A DNA stretch of 64,000 nt from Scalesia atractyloides (lineage: Eukaryota; Streptophyta; Magnoliopsida; Asterales; Asteraceae). The notes below the pieces were generated by a model. The model worked only from the letters and a program-made list of their open reading frames with translations. It had not been told where the DNA came from and did not search any database. The stretch is from NCBI GenBank assembly GCA_947069175.1, contig CAMTDV010000007.1, forward strand, positions 51,913,681 to 51,977,680, read 5' to 3'. Below, piece by piece: positions 12,961-22,418 of the stretch (its first letter is position 1; each line of letters begins with the position of its first letter). The position numbers and the translations under genes are program-made.

Positions 12961-12974
12961 TATGCCCATCTCTA

Positions 12975-12982
12975 TAGTAGAT
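12975..12982. repeat. hAT target-site duplication, right copy
   Basis: TAGTAGAT, identical to 9785-9792. Confidence 0.95.
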
Positions 12983-13419
12983 TGATTACACCGTGCATCT
13001 TTGATTTCCAAACTGTATACAATGCCTGTTAGAGTTTCGTATCGGCTTCTTTGATCTCATGTTTTTTAAACCTTGGAATACAAAGCTTCGTTTGTGACAG
13101 CAAACCAAGCATCGAAGTGACCCCAACATATTAGCTAAGTTTATCATCTACTATAGTTGTTATTGTTATTTAATTTATCATTTCTATGAAATTTGTCTTT
13201 TAGTTATCATTATATGTCTGGCTTGAATATTAGGATAGTTGTTGACGTTTTATCATTATCTCATCATCTCGTAAGATAGTTGTTGACATTTTATCATTAT
13301 TTCATTATCTTGTACTTTTGTTACGGAGCTATATCTAAGGAGGTGAATCATGGTTTATCAATGTGAAAAACCTTATTTTTTTTACGAGCATACATTCAAC
13401 AACCCATTAGTATAAATAC
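12983..13419. other. Intergenic DNA, no gene seen
   Basis: AT-rich spacer. The phrase 'gatagttgttgac(g/a)ttttatcattat' occurs twice (about 13,236 and 13,275), a small local duplication. Confidence 0.5.
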
Positions 13420-13860
13420 AACACGGTAACAATGGAGGCGCATGCAAGCGTTGTCACCAGTCGCCACCAAGTAGCCTCAATGTCATACACGAAGCTAGTA
13501 AGCATACCAGAAACATTACCGCCACCACAACAAGTGACAAAAATAGTAAAGGCTCTAGCAATTGCAATTGTCCAAATTATTATTCTTTATTACATGAGTC
13601 CCACATATTCCCACTTTCTTGTCAAGTAACAAGAAGCTAAAAAAATAAATATACAAGACAAAGAAAGTAATTGTTACCTTTAACCTTGCAAGCAAGGAAA
13701 GCAACACATACTTATTTTAGTAAGAAAGAGTCAAAAGAATGATGCTAATTGATAACTTTCAAAGAGCCACCCAAACAACTTCCAAGATAAGTCATATCAT
13801 TTGATATATAATAAAACCAACATAATCGACCTTTAATGGTTTTGCCCCCTACTATAACTT
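13420..13860 (-). pseudogene. Relic of a nodulin-like/MFS transporter gene, last exon plus adjoining intron
   Basis: About 13,425-13,540 aligns by eye with exon 3 of the transporter gene at 26,470-26,575: CGGTAACAATG, then a matching cysteine/glycine-rich segment, then 'gtagcctc..cgtcatac'. On the minus strand the residues around FVYDIEAT correspond to LYDAEAT in the main gene. Beyond it, 13,675-13,830 resembles 27,520-27,640, which lies in the main gene's second intron: 'ttaaccttgc..gcaaggaa.gcaacaca' and 'aacaacttc.aaga'. Exon and intron material are in the same order but closer together. This is a partial second gene copy, not an RNA-derived copy. It is too eroded to be functional. Confidence 0.7.
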
Positions 13861-14401
13861 ATTGAAATTCATATCGAAGTGTAGAAAACTAACTAAATTC
13901 CATGTATATAGAAAGTTATTAGTGAAAAATCATTAAACAAAATGTATATATAAAAACAACCATTTCGTTTCAAACGTTTGTGAGTTGGTGGAGAACCCGA
14001 TATTTAAAAATTACAAAATTGTTAGAACATGATATTTTATGTGACGTGATATTTAAAAAATACAAAATCGTTCGACCATCATATTTTATGAGACTCGACG
14101 ACTCGTAAATATATAAGCATGTGAGGTTAAAATAGTCACACTCGATGACTCGAAGTTATCGCAAAAAAAGGGAAAGACCGGGGACCAGACCGTCCATTTT
14201 CGAAGGGTTAACCAAAGATATTAGACATGCACGTGAAACAACTTTTAGAAAATAACATAAAATAGCCAAAAATTCAAAATTAATTCTTTATGGAACCCTC
14301 GTTTTAGTTGAATTTGGTACCGTTTCGTACCATTGAAGGGCCACTTTGATCTTTAAATATGTTTGAAATTTAAATATTTGAGAATGAAAGGCAAAGAATA
14401 A
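13861..14401. other. Intergenic DNA, no gene seen
   Basis: AT-rich spacer. The words 'tgatatttaaaaa.tacaaaat.gtt' and 'cgatgactcga' repeat between 14,000 and 14,155. Nothing codes here. Confidence 0.4.
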
Positions 14402-14689
14402 GGGGGTCGGGACGCCTCGTTATACAAAATCTATTACGAGTTATAACAAGTGATACACCACTGCCACTGCTTCTCATCACTCGAGAATTTGAGCATGCGT
14501 GGCCACTATCACGCGTGTTGAATTGAGGGAAATTGTTGAGTTGTGAGAGAAATTGTTGGTGTGGTGAGTGATGGACATTTTCCACTAAAATCCATCACTA
14601 GTAATGGAATAAAGCTCGATGATGTGCAGGAAATTGATTGGATGATGTGAGTGATGAAATTCCATCACTAGTGAGTGCCCGTTCCCCTC
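14402..14689. mobile_element. MITE, probably Harbinger/Tourist type
   Basis: The ends are imperfect inverted repeats (GGGGGTCGGGACGCCTC on the left, complement GAGGGGAACGGGCACTC on the right) and both flanks carry TAA, the usual 3-bp Harbinger duplication. The interior repeats 'tccatcactagt' (14,591 and 14,661). It is non-coding, 288 bp long. Confidence 0.5.
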
Positions 14690-15423
14690 TAATACTTGTA
14701 AAATATTCATTATATAATATCTTTGTTTTAAAACCGGATTGGACCTGATTTGTTCTTCCGGCTACAACTTTACCAAATCAGGTTGTTTTTCAAAAACCAC
14801 ATTGTGAAATTGTTAACATTACTTTGGTATAAGCGTGGAATGGATGTTCCCCAAATAAGGAGTGGTAAACTTTTTTTAATCAATAATATCATGTCATATC
14901 AATTTCTATATTCACTCCTTAATTTGCACTCAAATATTAGGGATGCTCAAAAATATGAAGAGCGGTAAACATTTAAAAGAATAAAGATTACTAAAAATTT
15001 GTGATTGATTGAAAAAAGATAGGACCCACCATTAACCCTCTCTCTCCCCTTTCTCTTCTCTTTTCGGTGAGTATTCACTAATTTCAATCCTTTCATCTTT
15101 GTCAACGATTACCGAAAGAGGGGTGGCGACACCTTACCACGCGGTGAATAGGGGTTACCGAAGGGCTCACCGAAGATGCCCTTCCACCCTAAACAATAAT
15201 CACCTAACCCGTTACTATTTTGAAACTATGTTTTGCAAACTTTCATGACGCTTCAACATATTACACGATGTTGTGCATACATATTTTATTAAAACTCACA
15301 TGTTTTTGTTGTTGATAAAATAAAAAGAGAGGGATAACACCCCCTTCGGGCAATCACCCAACCCAATTGGTATATATCAAAATGACTATGAAAAAGGCCC
15401 GGTTGAAGAATCATACATGTTAG
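14690..15423. other. Intergenic DNA with a possible second MITE
   Basis: No gene. 15,010-15,190 has a CT-rich start and an ACCGAAGG/CTTCGG-type repeat composition like a small MITE, but I could not fix its ends. Confidence 0.35.
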
Positions 15424-16113
15424 TAGTGGCGGAGCTAGCCTATTAATTTAGGTGTATTTCGAAAAAATATTTCCTTGCAATCATACAATAATAAAAAATA
15501 ATAATAAATAAAGTAAAACAAATACCTAATAGATTTTTCCTTCTTTTTTTATATCACATCGTTGTCTTTTACTTTATCAAAAGTTTCTTTTAATACTGCA
15601 CAAACCATAGCATTATTCAAATATTTCAGGCCCATTCGATTGCGTAAATCCGTCTTAACAAACTTCAATTTAGAAAAAAAAACATATTTCAACGATAACG
15701 GTTGCGACCAGTAAAACCAAAGCTAGCTTCACTACCCGATAAACCAAATGACAAGAACTATGTGTTTCGGTTTCCACGATAGATGAGCAAGATCACTTAT
15801 TCAACTAAAATATCGTTTTGGGGGTCTTGGGCTAATTTTATCAATTATATTTAGATCCTACTTTCAGTTATATTCTTCTTAATTTGGGTTAATTTATCAT
15901 TCAAACATAATTATTCTAAAAGTTTTCGGATTGTAAAATGTTTGGGCTTATAAAAAATGGGATTTTAGTAATATTAAGTATCTTTTCTATGTCTGATGTA
16001 TCCTCTTATTTTTTAGGAGTATCTTTTATATAAAATCGGAAAAAAAAACACCACGAATACATGGTTGAGCCGTAGCCCGTACTACGGCTCTTAACACCAT
16101 GGTTCCGCCCCTG
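15424..16113 (-). mobile_element. Decayed hAT element (about 690 bp)
   Basis: The left end TAGTGGCGGAGCTAG and the right end, complement CAGGGGCGGAACC, are the terminal repeats of the common plant hAT group with TTF-type zinc-finger transposases. The flanking octamers CATGTTAG (15416-15423) and CATATTGG (16114-16121) match at six of eight positions, an aged 8-bp duplication. On the minus strand near 15,680-15,560 a C-terminal transposase tail is readable (LKFVKTDLRNRMG, then LNNAMVCAVLKE). The rest of the transposase is missing. Confidence 0.72.
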
Positions 16114-16121
16114 CATATTGG

Positions 16122-16458
16122 GTCAAAACTTCGAACACGACGTGGAAACGTAGAGTTAAAAAGCACATGCGTCTAACATACCACGATGTCCGTGTGAAAG
16201 GTAGTGACATCTTAGGCATGACTAAATGAGACGGTTATGAGACGTGGCCTGGGAGTTGCTAAGGAAGGGTCGAGAGGGCTATGTCACTGAAGAAACATCA
16301 AGTCTAATCCACAGAGAATAAACCTAAATGGTATCTCAACCGCGAGGTTATCTCTATTAATCTCTTCTTCGATCTAAGTGAGCTGGAATCTTCTGTGAAC
16401 AATCTATAAAACTTAAACAACACCATGAGCTCATAGCAAGAAGCAGAGGTGGGGGATT
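16122..16458. other. Intergenic DNA, no gene seen
   Basis: No open frame or terminal repeat recognised. Confidence 0.5.
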
Positions 16459-16860
16459 TTGTCACACTCTAAAAACATCGCAACGGAAAAACAAACGTGA
16501 CGGTGACGGATGTTGGTACCCATGAATATCTTTGTGGACGTTGCATTATTTATTTTGAACATGTAATTGAATTAAAACATAAAGTTTAAAGATTAAATAT
16601 AAACACAAACACAAACATAACTTAGTTGTTTGATCTCTTAAGGATCTTAATACACACGGTTCCAAACAGTTTTAAAAGTTGTCCAAATATTATTTATTAT
16701 AAAATTGTATCAAAAACCATAAGACAATCCAAATCCCGAAGCCGAACTCGTGTACTTGAAGAACACGTAAAAATCAAGTGTTAACACAAATAAGTTGGTG
16801 GAGTGGCCTACCCAGAAAATTTCTTCATCGTTGCGGAACTTTTATATGGTTCATTCGTCA
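16459..16860 (-). mobile_element. 3' end fragment of an L1-type LTR, minus strand
   Basis: Reverse-complement match to about 1,670-2,019: TGTCACACTC at the left edge mirrors GTGTGACA at 2019. Shared blocks include 'gttggtacccat', 'tcttaaggatcttaatacacacggt' and 'gaagccgaactcgtgtactt'. Only the last ~400 bp of the LTR is present. Confidence 0.75.
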
Positions 16861-17090
16861 ACTGCTATATAATATTTTTTTTCGATCAGGTTCGGGTCGG
16901 GTCGGATCTAGGGCATAAATCTTACCAGTAATTAAGTTTTAGAAAACTCAACTTTTATTTTGCATGCTTAAGTATCAAAATATAGTGAAAACTCAATAGT
17001 TATTTTAAGTTTTGTTCACCGAATACTGTTTGTAGGGAAGCATTTCAAAGAATTAATAAGATATTATATTATATTTGCTAATATATTATA

Positions 17091-17311
17091 GAGTAAATTG
17101 CACAAAACGTCCTTTAAGTTTCACAATCTTACATGTTTCAGCCTTAAACTTTAAAAGTTGCCAAAACCAGCCTTTAAGATTAAATTAGTTACGGGTTTCA
17201 TCCTTTATCATTAACCCAGTTATTAAATCATGTTAAATGGCATCACATGCAAGCCATGTGAGGGTAAAACCGTCTATTTCATACTTAAAGGACGTTTTGT
17301 GCAATTTACTC
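17091..17311. mobile_element. 221-bp MITE, complete
   Basis: Perfectly or nearly perfectly paired ~28-bp terminal repeats: GAGTAAATTGCACAAAACG.. at 17091, and its complement ending at 17311. The interior includes the small palindrome 'cacatgcaagccatgtg'. Non-coding. Confidence 0.8.
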
Positions 17312-17339
17312 ATATTTATTACTTACAGAAGATCTAATA

Positions 17340-17965
17340 TTGTTGAGTTATTTCTCACGCTTCAAAAGAAGTTGCTGGACAACTTTGTTCTCCTCAGACA
17401 TACGTACACGCCTTGACCGAATCTGAGACTATACACGAGCCAACGTTTGCATACATTTAACTGATTGACCTTGAACCACCGATCTCAACCGCCAACGTTT
17501 GCTTGGCGTTTGACTGATTGACCTTGAACCACCAATCTCAACCGCCCAAGCCCTCTAAGAGCACGCAATGCCATCCTCGCCTGAAAACAATATAATCATA
17601 TAACCCCATAGATCAAAAAGTTGTTTTACAAATTTTTATTATGCTAATATAATTTACCAAGTGCCCGCGATAAGTTGTTTGAATCCTGATAGCAGCCATT
17701 TCGACTGCAGATTTATTTAGAAATGGGCGCTGGACGTCAAGAGGACAACTTTGGCAGCAGCATGGGCGACTGCCACCGCCGCTTCTGTTGCCCTGCGGTC
17801 GCATACGCTACCGAATACGCGTGTTTACTCTACTCATTCTCGGCTTCATTAGATTAACAAAATTCCCTACTGTTTTTGTTTGTGACAAATCTTTATCCAC
17901 ACTCCTACTACTCTTTCCGTTTCCAAACCAATATTTCTTTGAACTCTTTTTACAAGATTTCTGTT
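17340..17965 (-). pseudogene. IQD (IQ67-domain calmodulin-binding) gene fragment
   Basis: IQD proteins bind calmodulin and act as scaffolds at microtubules and membranes. On the minus strand an early exon piece reads KSSKKYWFGNGKSSRS (near 17,960-17,900). Next comes the alanine-rich helix ATEAAVAVAHAAAKVVLLTS (near 17,790-17,725). Then comes the IQ motif MAAIRIQTTYRGHL (to 17,658). A 77-bp intron (17581-17657, gtaaat...ttttcag) sits at the conserved family position. The next exon continues ARMALRALRGLGRLRLVVQGQ and later SQIRSRRVRMSEENK (about 17,420-17,350). Defects: a frameshift before NKSAVEM, a ~52-bp tandem duplication (starts 17,439 and 17,491) and a stop before SQIRSRR. The start and the C-terminal half are missing, so it is a captured, non-functional fragment. 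Confidence 0.85.
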
Positions 17966-18806
17966 TTATAAAAACATTAAAATTTAAAAGTTAAAAGTTA
18001 AAACCCACATTGGCATTTCATCAAACAACTTGTGTGCAAAGAAAAGAATTTCAAAAAGATGAAACAATTAGAAACCTTTTCTTTCTTTGAATAAGAATGG
18101 CTTATAGCTTTCTTTACAGCAGATTACCAGCTTCCTTTCTTCCATATTGTTGATCAAATCATTTTCAAACATTAAACAATCAAGTTAACAAAATTAAAAT
18201 ACTATAAAAGCAAAACATACAAGTGAAATACCTGCAAGTGTGGAGAAAAATGGGGAAACAATTATGCGAATTTTGGGTTAAATTTGAAAAGGTAATGAGT
18301 GTGTGATAAGAGAGATTTTTGGTGAATGTTTTGGTTGATGTTTGAAGATGAACAAAGGTTTTTTCGGTTATGGACATGAATCTAACATGAAAAAGACGGT
18401 TTTACCCTCACATGCCTTGCATGTGAGGCCATTTAACATGATTTAATAACGGGGTTAGTGATAAAGGATGAAATCCGTAACTAATTTAATCTTAAAGGCT
18501 GGTTTTGGCAACTTTTGAAGTTTAAGGCTGAAACCTGCAAGATTGGTGAAACTTAAAAGACGTTTTGTGCAATTTACTCTATTATATTTACTTCTAGTAG
18601 TCAGTTATCTTTTTATGACCAATTTAATCTTCTTATAATTCATATTATTGTTCATTGTTTTTATTATTATTTTAGTTGCTGATTAAAGGATCTAATAAAT
18701 ATAGATATTCAGTTTTAGTTTTTTTAATCAAGTTTTATCCTAAAACTCTAAAAGTGATGTTAATATAATATAAATATAATATAATATAGTATAAAGTATT
18801 AATGTT

Positions 18807-19924
18807 ACTGTTGAACATAGGGATATCCGTAGATATATAAGTCGTAACCAGGGTGTTTCTGCATAAATGGTTAATCTCTCACTTCCCCTTTGGGTTTGCA
18901 AGCTCACTCCGGATGATCTGTAAAACCAGCAACGTCGTTAGTCTCGCCACGGGGAAAGGGTGGTTTTCTCCGTGACCACACTCCGGCGTGAGAATAAGTA
19001 CTTTGGGGAAGGAAAATAAGTGGTTGCAGATGTAAGCGGGAGCTTATGTTTGTGTTAAGTGGTGTAGCAAGTATATGCCTCTGCAAGCGTGTCGTTACCT
19101 GGATATCCGATACTTATTTATAGCCGAGAGAAGGTATGTACAGGAGAAATGCTGGTGGGCCTTAGGCCCGGCCCATACAGCCAGAAACATCCCTTTTGTC
19201 CTCGGCGGCATACATTAAATACTCCCTGCAGGAGAATTAATGTTCTATGCGGGAGGTATGCTTTGTCGGGTGTTGAGTGGTGCCACGTGTAAAGTAGCCG
19301 GATCTGGTGACAGGCATGTCGCCAGCCGAAATTGAGAAAGTGGAACAGTCACTGGCAGAACAGTGGTTGGCGTATGGTTTGAAACTTGCCTTATTGTCAT
19401 GAGCGCTGTCACACGCAACCTACCAAGTAACCTTTGGTCACAGCTCTGCCATTCCGTACCCTGAGGTATGGTCAACAGCTCTTAGTGCTTACCCCCTTCT
19501 GCGAGGCTGTCAAGGTTTTTCCCGCTAGCGCAGGGTGTCAGGGATGTATCCTTTTGTCCTGAGACTATGACGCGCTTCTCATGTGTGTCTTGTCCTTGTA
19601 AGGTTTTGGGATTCGCAGCTTAGAGGAATGTTGTTGTGCGTAGGGTCTAGTAGCCTACGCGCATGAGTCTAACTTGCCGTTGTGGCGAGTTCACAAGGCT
19701 CGTTGTGTGACTTGCAGAAGTTGGTCTAATTCACCGTTGCGCTGAGTGCGTAAGGCTCATTGTGTGACCTATAGAAGTTGGTCTAATTCACCGTTGCGCT
19801 GAGTGCGCAAGGCTCATTGTGTGACCTGAAGAATCCAAAGAAGGCGCACCATCACACGTTGCGCGTATGATTATCTTTGTAACATTTGGTCAAGAATATG
19901 GTCGCGTAGTACCATACCTCCTCA
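18807..19924 (-). mobile_element. Solo LTR of family SL
   Basis: Minus-strand copy of the LTRs at 48,575 and 49,616. Shared blocks include CTCACGCCGGAGTGTGGTCACGG (18,973-18,993 on the other strand), the TATA box at 19115-19124, 'cacgtggc' and a start with TGAGGAGGTATGGTAC. ATGTT occurs on both sides (18802-18806 and 19925-19929). The left terminus has drifted from CA to GT on the LTR strand, so that boundary could be off by two bases. Its inner half (19,640-19,830) contains a tandem repeat of 'gaagttggtctaattcaccgttgcgctgagtgcg'. Confidence 0.8.
19115..19124 (-). promoter_or_regulatory. TATA box of SL solo LTR
   Basis: Minus-strand CTATAAATAA after 'tcggct', with CACGTG at 19284-19289 upstream. 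The same arrangement recurs in the other SL copies. Confidence 0.6.
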
Positions 19925-19929
19925 ATGTT

Positions 19930-20349
19930 ATTTAGTGATTAATAATTATGATGGATGCTTTAATTAAAGAAGAGTTAAAATAAAAAAGAAGATATTAAAA
20001 TTATGTTTAAAGTCAAAGCCAAATTTGTATCATTGAAAAAAAACTTTTGATGTGAATGTCATTGATATTTTAGGAAATGTGTATAATTACCAAATGACCC
20101 CCACCCTATTCTTCCAAAGCTAATCATATTCTACAAATGCCATTCTTTTCTACAACTCCCATGGAAAAAATCTCCCATGAGTATTGTTTTTCTTTTCTTC
20201 CATTTCATATACTTGCTTCAATCATTCATTATTTCAACAGGTGCGATGTTAAAATTTTATGAGGGTGTACAGGATATTCATATACGTATAATACTAGAAA
20301 ACAAAAATTTTAAGGGTGCACCTGTCCATCCAGGGTGACAGTGGGTACG
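19930..20349. other. Spacer with a possible short hAT-type MITE
   Basis: About 20,240-20,334 starts CAGGTGCGATG and ends GTACGCCCCTG, an imperfect inverted pair of the CAGGGGCG type. It interrupts the L1 LTR just after 'gtgaactcac' on the L1 strand. No clear 8-bp duplication. The rest is AT-rich spacer. Confidence 0.35.
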
Positions 20350-20831
20350 CCCCTGGTTTAGTGAGTTCACATATTAAAATTATAATAAAACTTGTTTAAG
20401 GAAAGCTTTCTTGTTATAATTTCATGTTAAAACCATTCATATAATTTAAGAAAATCAAATCAGATTTCATTAGTAGAACTCCAAGGTTCAGTTCTCTGAT
20501 TGCAAGCGTTTTCCCAAAACTTTCGACACAAATTATCTTCTCAAAGTTTTAATTATATATTAAATTTCTAGTATCAAAATTTCATATTCATAAGGTTGCG
20601 AGGCCTACGAGCTATATATTAACAATAAGGTTATAGTCAACGTCAGACAATCACAAAATATCAATTCGACGTTTGACTTGGCACATAGCTACCGGTCACA
20701 ATGGGGTTTGTCAACCCGATAGATCTACCAACAATTCTATGCATACTGGTACAAATAATTAAACGGCTAAATTCACGGAAAGTGTCTCAAATTAGGTCAC
20801 TTATGGTGCCTGCCTCATGAACAACAATATC

Positions 20832-21799
20832 TTAAAAAACACCAAACTAATCTAGTGATGATTAGTTTGGGGTAAGTGTCCTGACAAATAAAGGTTAATC
20901 TTCTTTCATCTAGCCTAATTAAGCTACGATGATCCTGCAAAACTAGCAACACACCGTAACCACCCTCCAGCGTGAAAATAAGTATTCGTTTTGAGGAAAA
21001 AAGTGTGTGTACAAAGTTAGAGAGCAAGGGAACGATCCTTAAACCTGGAGGTGAATTCCTCTATTTATAGCCAACGAGATTTGTGAAGAAGATGGGCTGA
21101 TGGGCCTTGGACCTGAGGTCGACAACAAGGAATATCCATTCTTTCTCGTCTGCCACAGCCATTAGTGATCTCTAGCGGGAAGGGTGCTTGGCGCATTATG
21201 AATGGATCCACGTATCCTGATGATTGTCCTTGTTGTATCGTCTTTCATCAGTGGTTAATAGAGATCGTGGGACTGAGGTCAGCACGAACTGATGGTGCCA
21301 CGTGTACGTTCTTGTGTACTTCTTGTCCCCTACACGATTGTTCATCGTGCAGCATGATCCATTCTGCGTGTCAAGCGCCTATTGGCCCAGAGCTCTGCCA
21401 CATGTACCTTTCTTACTTGTTTGGTGTTGACCTGCGCTTATTCCTTTCGCATGACTCAAGAAACATCCGTGTAGTCGGCGCAAGGTAAAAGGAAACAAGA
21501 TTTTTTTCTGAAAGACTAAGTGTAAGGATTGCCCTTGTATTAGTTTTGATTTCGCGCGCGACTTAGGAAACATCTATGCAGTCAGCGCAGGGTCAAAGGA
21601 AACAGGATTCTTTTCTGAACGACTAAGTGTAAGGATTGCCCTTGCATTAGTTCTGACCTCACACGCGCCTCAGGAAACATCTATGCAGTCCGCGCAAGGT
21701 CCACGAAATCATCGTAGTGGTGTATCTTGGGTATGGTCTTGCGCGATACCTGAGGGTTAATTCATTTGGTCAATGCAGGATCTGGGACGATACCCTTCA
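20832..21799 (-). mobile_element. Solo LTR of family SL, nested in an L1 LTR
   Basis: The LTR strand starts TGAAGGGTATCGTCCC at 21799. The duplication ATATC flanks it exactly (20827-20831 and 21800-21804). It has the TATA box at 21061-21070, CACGTG at 21299-21304 and the 'ctccagcgtgaaaataagtatt' block common to the family. Its 1-kb sister copies are at 48,575 and 49,616. The local repeat 'gactaagtgtaaggattgcccttg' (21,509 and 21,622) is an internal tandem duplication specific to this copy. Confidence 0.88.
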
Positions 21800-22381
21800 A
21801 TATCCTACTAAAATGATAAATTTAATATTTTGCGTTGTACGAATTCCTCGAAGTCCCACCGAGACGTAGGCCTATTCGATGCCTACTCTCTTGAAATCAG
21901 GAAAATTCATCACAACTTAGATTTAAATGTTTTTTAATCTATATAGTCGATTTACCCCAAACACTGTAATCCTCCCCGTTCCGCCTTGAAAATAATTTTA
22001 TATTGTTCACATTCCAAAACCATGTTTTCCTCAAAAACACAACACATCATTTTCAAACCATATTTTCGTCAAAAATATATTAATATTTTACTTGAAAGTA
22101 TGTTTTATATAAAAACTTATAATATCCATTTTAAGGCGTCTTCTTTCCCCAATACGTTACACAAAATAGTAAGAGGGGTAGTGACACTCACATTTTAGTG
22201 CGTTTTCAACAAGCACAATTCCAAAAAAAATGTTCTACATGTCCTAATTTCAAATAGGAACAATTTAATGACCAAATATTCTAAAATCCCTAAGTTTCTC
22301 AAAAACTTGTGATTTTTCACATAACTTTGAGATTTTCGCGAAAAGTCTTTATTTTGGTTATGTTGGCGTGTTTACATATGT

Positions 22382-22385
<4 letters not shown>

Positions 22386-22417
<32 letters not shown>
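22386..22417. repeat. (AT)n microsatellite
   Basis: AT dinucleotide run in the L1 LTR, at the position equivalent to 553-613 in the inverted copy. Confidence 0.85.

Positions 22418-22418
<1 letters not shown>

Larger units (their letters stand above)
9793..12974 (-). mobile_element. Complete hAT DNA transposon (3,182 bp)
   Basis: The terminal inverted repeats (TIRs) are TAGAGATGGGCATAA on the left and its complement (TATGCCCATCTCTA) on the right. A perfect 8-bp target duplication TAGTAGAT flanks them. Both subterminal regions (about 9,820-10,190 and 12,640-12,960) are packed with the palindrome GGAACCGGTTCC or its half GGAACCGG, the likely transposase binding sites. The body holds one minus-strand transposase gene (10,402-12,536) with several frame breaks. 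Both ends and the duplication are intact, so the element was mobile fairly recently and could still be moved by a relative's transposase. Confidence 0.95.
17091..18579. mobile_element. Composite terminal-inverted-repeat element carrying an IQD gene fragment (Pack-MULE-like)
   Basis: Both outer ends read GAGTAAATTGCACAAAACG inward. The ~200-bp ends (17,091-17,290 and 18,383-18,579) are long inverted copies of each other. Between them lies an unrelated gene fragment of the IQD family with an intron. The flanks share TATTATA (17084-17090 and 18580-18586), shorter than the 9 bp usual for MULEs but in AT-rich DNA. The left arm is also a complete 221-bp MITE by itself, while the right arm lacks the inner terminal repeat. 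The whole may therefore be one Pack-type element or two MITEs that bracket captured DNA. Confidence 0.65.
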
